64,000 bases of DNA. Source: Muribaculaceae bacterium. Its GTDB lineage: Bacteria; Bacteroidota; Bacteroidia; Bacteroidales; Muribaculaceae. The stretch lies in NCBI GenBank assembly GCA_022508985.1, contig JAFLUA010000001.1:124001-188000 (forward strand), written 5' to 3'. Shown in pieces: positions 63,832-64,000 of this stretch. Numbering within the stretch: the stretch's first letter is position 1; every line of letters starts with the position of its first letter. The notes beneath the pieces are model-generated. The model saw nothing but the letters and a program-made list of their open reading frames with translations. It was not told the origin of the DNA and did not search any database. The translations under genes and the position numbers were made by a program.

Positions 63832-64000
63832 CTAAATAGTCTGAGGTGCCACCCCGCGCATCTTGTTGGCGCGGTTTAGGCGGCTTTCAATATAGTCGGT
63901 AAGCAAATTTATAGCGACGGTGTTACTGCCTCCTTGAGGCACGATAAGGTCGGCAAAACGCTTGCTGGGCTCAATATGCTGCATGTGCATTGGTTTGAGT
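63832..64000 (-). CDS. udk: uridine kinase, C-terminal end (rest outside window)
   Basis: The last ~55 residues are visible on the minus strand and run off the right edge. They show [22 protein letters not shown], the typical late segment of uridine kinases (EPSK-R/K-ADIIIPxGG), here cited as EPSKRFADL and IVPQGG. Uridine kinase salvages uridine and cytidine to their monophosphates. The stop is TAG at 63832-63834, four nucleotides before the lptB start, so the two are co-transcribed. Confidence 0.85.
   Translation of the reverse strand, partial: LKPMHMQHIEPSKRFADLIVPQGGSNTVAINLLTDYIESRLNRANKMRGVAPQTI

Noticed and set aside
1-64000. Insertion sequences, prophage, CRISPR arrays, rRNA
   Set aside because: No transposase, integrase, Cas gene, spaced direct-repeat array or rRNA sequence was seen in any part of the window.

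Overview
The window reads as a chromosomal segment of a Bacteroidales bacterium (phylum Bacteroidota), probably of the Muribaculaceae or a near relative. The family-level placement is inference. The phylum call rests on the promoter style (TTTG or TTG, then 19-20 bp, then TAnnTTTG), on type IX secretion components (PorQ, a DUF4835/PorD-like protein), on a second EF-G paralogue with a degenerate GTPase domain, and on lineage-typical genes (DUF5106 lipoprotein, DUF2027-Smr protein, GIN-domain protein, Wzi-like barrel). Most of the window is compact core genome, with many 1-4 bp gene overlaps. I see no insertion sequence, prophage, CRISPR array or rRNA.

Layout. 1-2.1 kb: the end of a phosphoribosyltransferase gene, a HAD phosphatase and a convergent glycerate kinase. 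2.1-9.3 kb: EF-G2-like factor (minus), then lon, an alpha/beta hydrolase, a B3/4-domain protein and a Sua5/YciO protein (plus). 9.3-12.5 kb (minus): flippase, GIN-domain protein, tRNA dihydrouridine synthase. 12.6-19.9 kb (plus): tRNA-Met, pyrK-pyrD, DPP IV, a membrane protein, miaA and an unknown secreted protein. 19.95-21.75 kb: an A/T-rich island holding a candidate structured RNA, an acyltransferase-3 gene, hairpins and short repeats. 21.75-33.3 kb (plus): dnaN, exonuclease, coaBC, DUF4835, recN, rlmB, ABC-F, an M13 peptidase and a thioredoxin-fold lipoprotein. 33.3-41.3 kb (minus): dedA, rpe, ftsK, lolA-like, trxB, ybaK, aroC, radical SAM. 41.4-45.2 kb (minus): a vWA protein, an unknown protein and a SanA-like protein, with an SGNH hydrolase upstream. 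45.3-50.6 kb (plus): porQ, cmk, ispH, a small membrane protein, prfB with its programmed frameshift, and a ROK sugar kinase. 50.7-56.9 kb (minus): a seven-gene surface operon (LysE, CBM9-like, Wzi-like barrel, lipoprotein, LegB-like, ATP-grasp, NeuB-like). 57.0-64.0 kb (minus): EFR1 ferredoxin-flavodoxin, DUF2027-Smr, cdsA, a helical-repeat protein, glnS, lptB and the end of uridine kinase.

The items most worth a second look are these: the EF-G paralogue that lacks the catalytic His and the switch I Thr; the in-frame UGA of prfB, which simple gene calling skips; the unassigned structured RNA candidate beside the acyltransferase; three TTTYGCGAC repeats running into the dnaN promoter; the surface operon that carries only two recognisable nonulosonic acid steps plus an unassigned ATP-grasp enzyme; and the vWA operon with no obvious function. 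All family calls come from reading translated sequence by eye. No database search was run.
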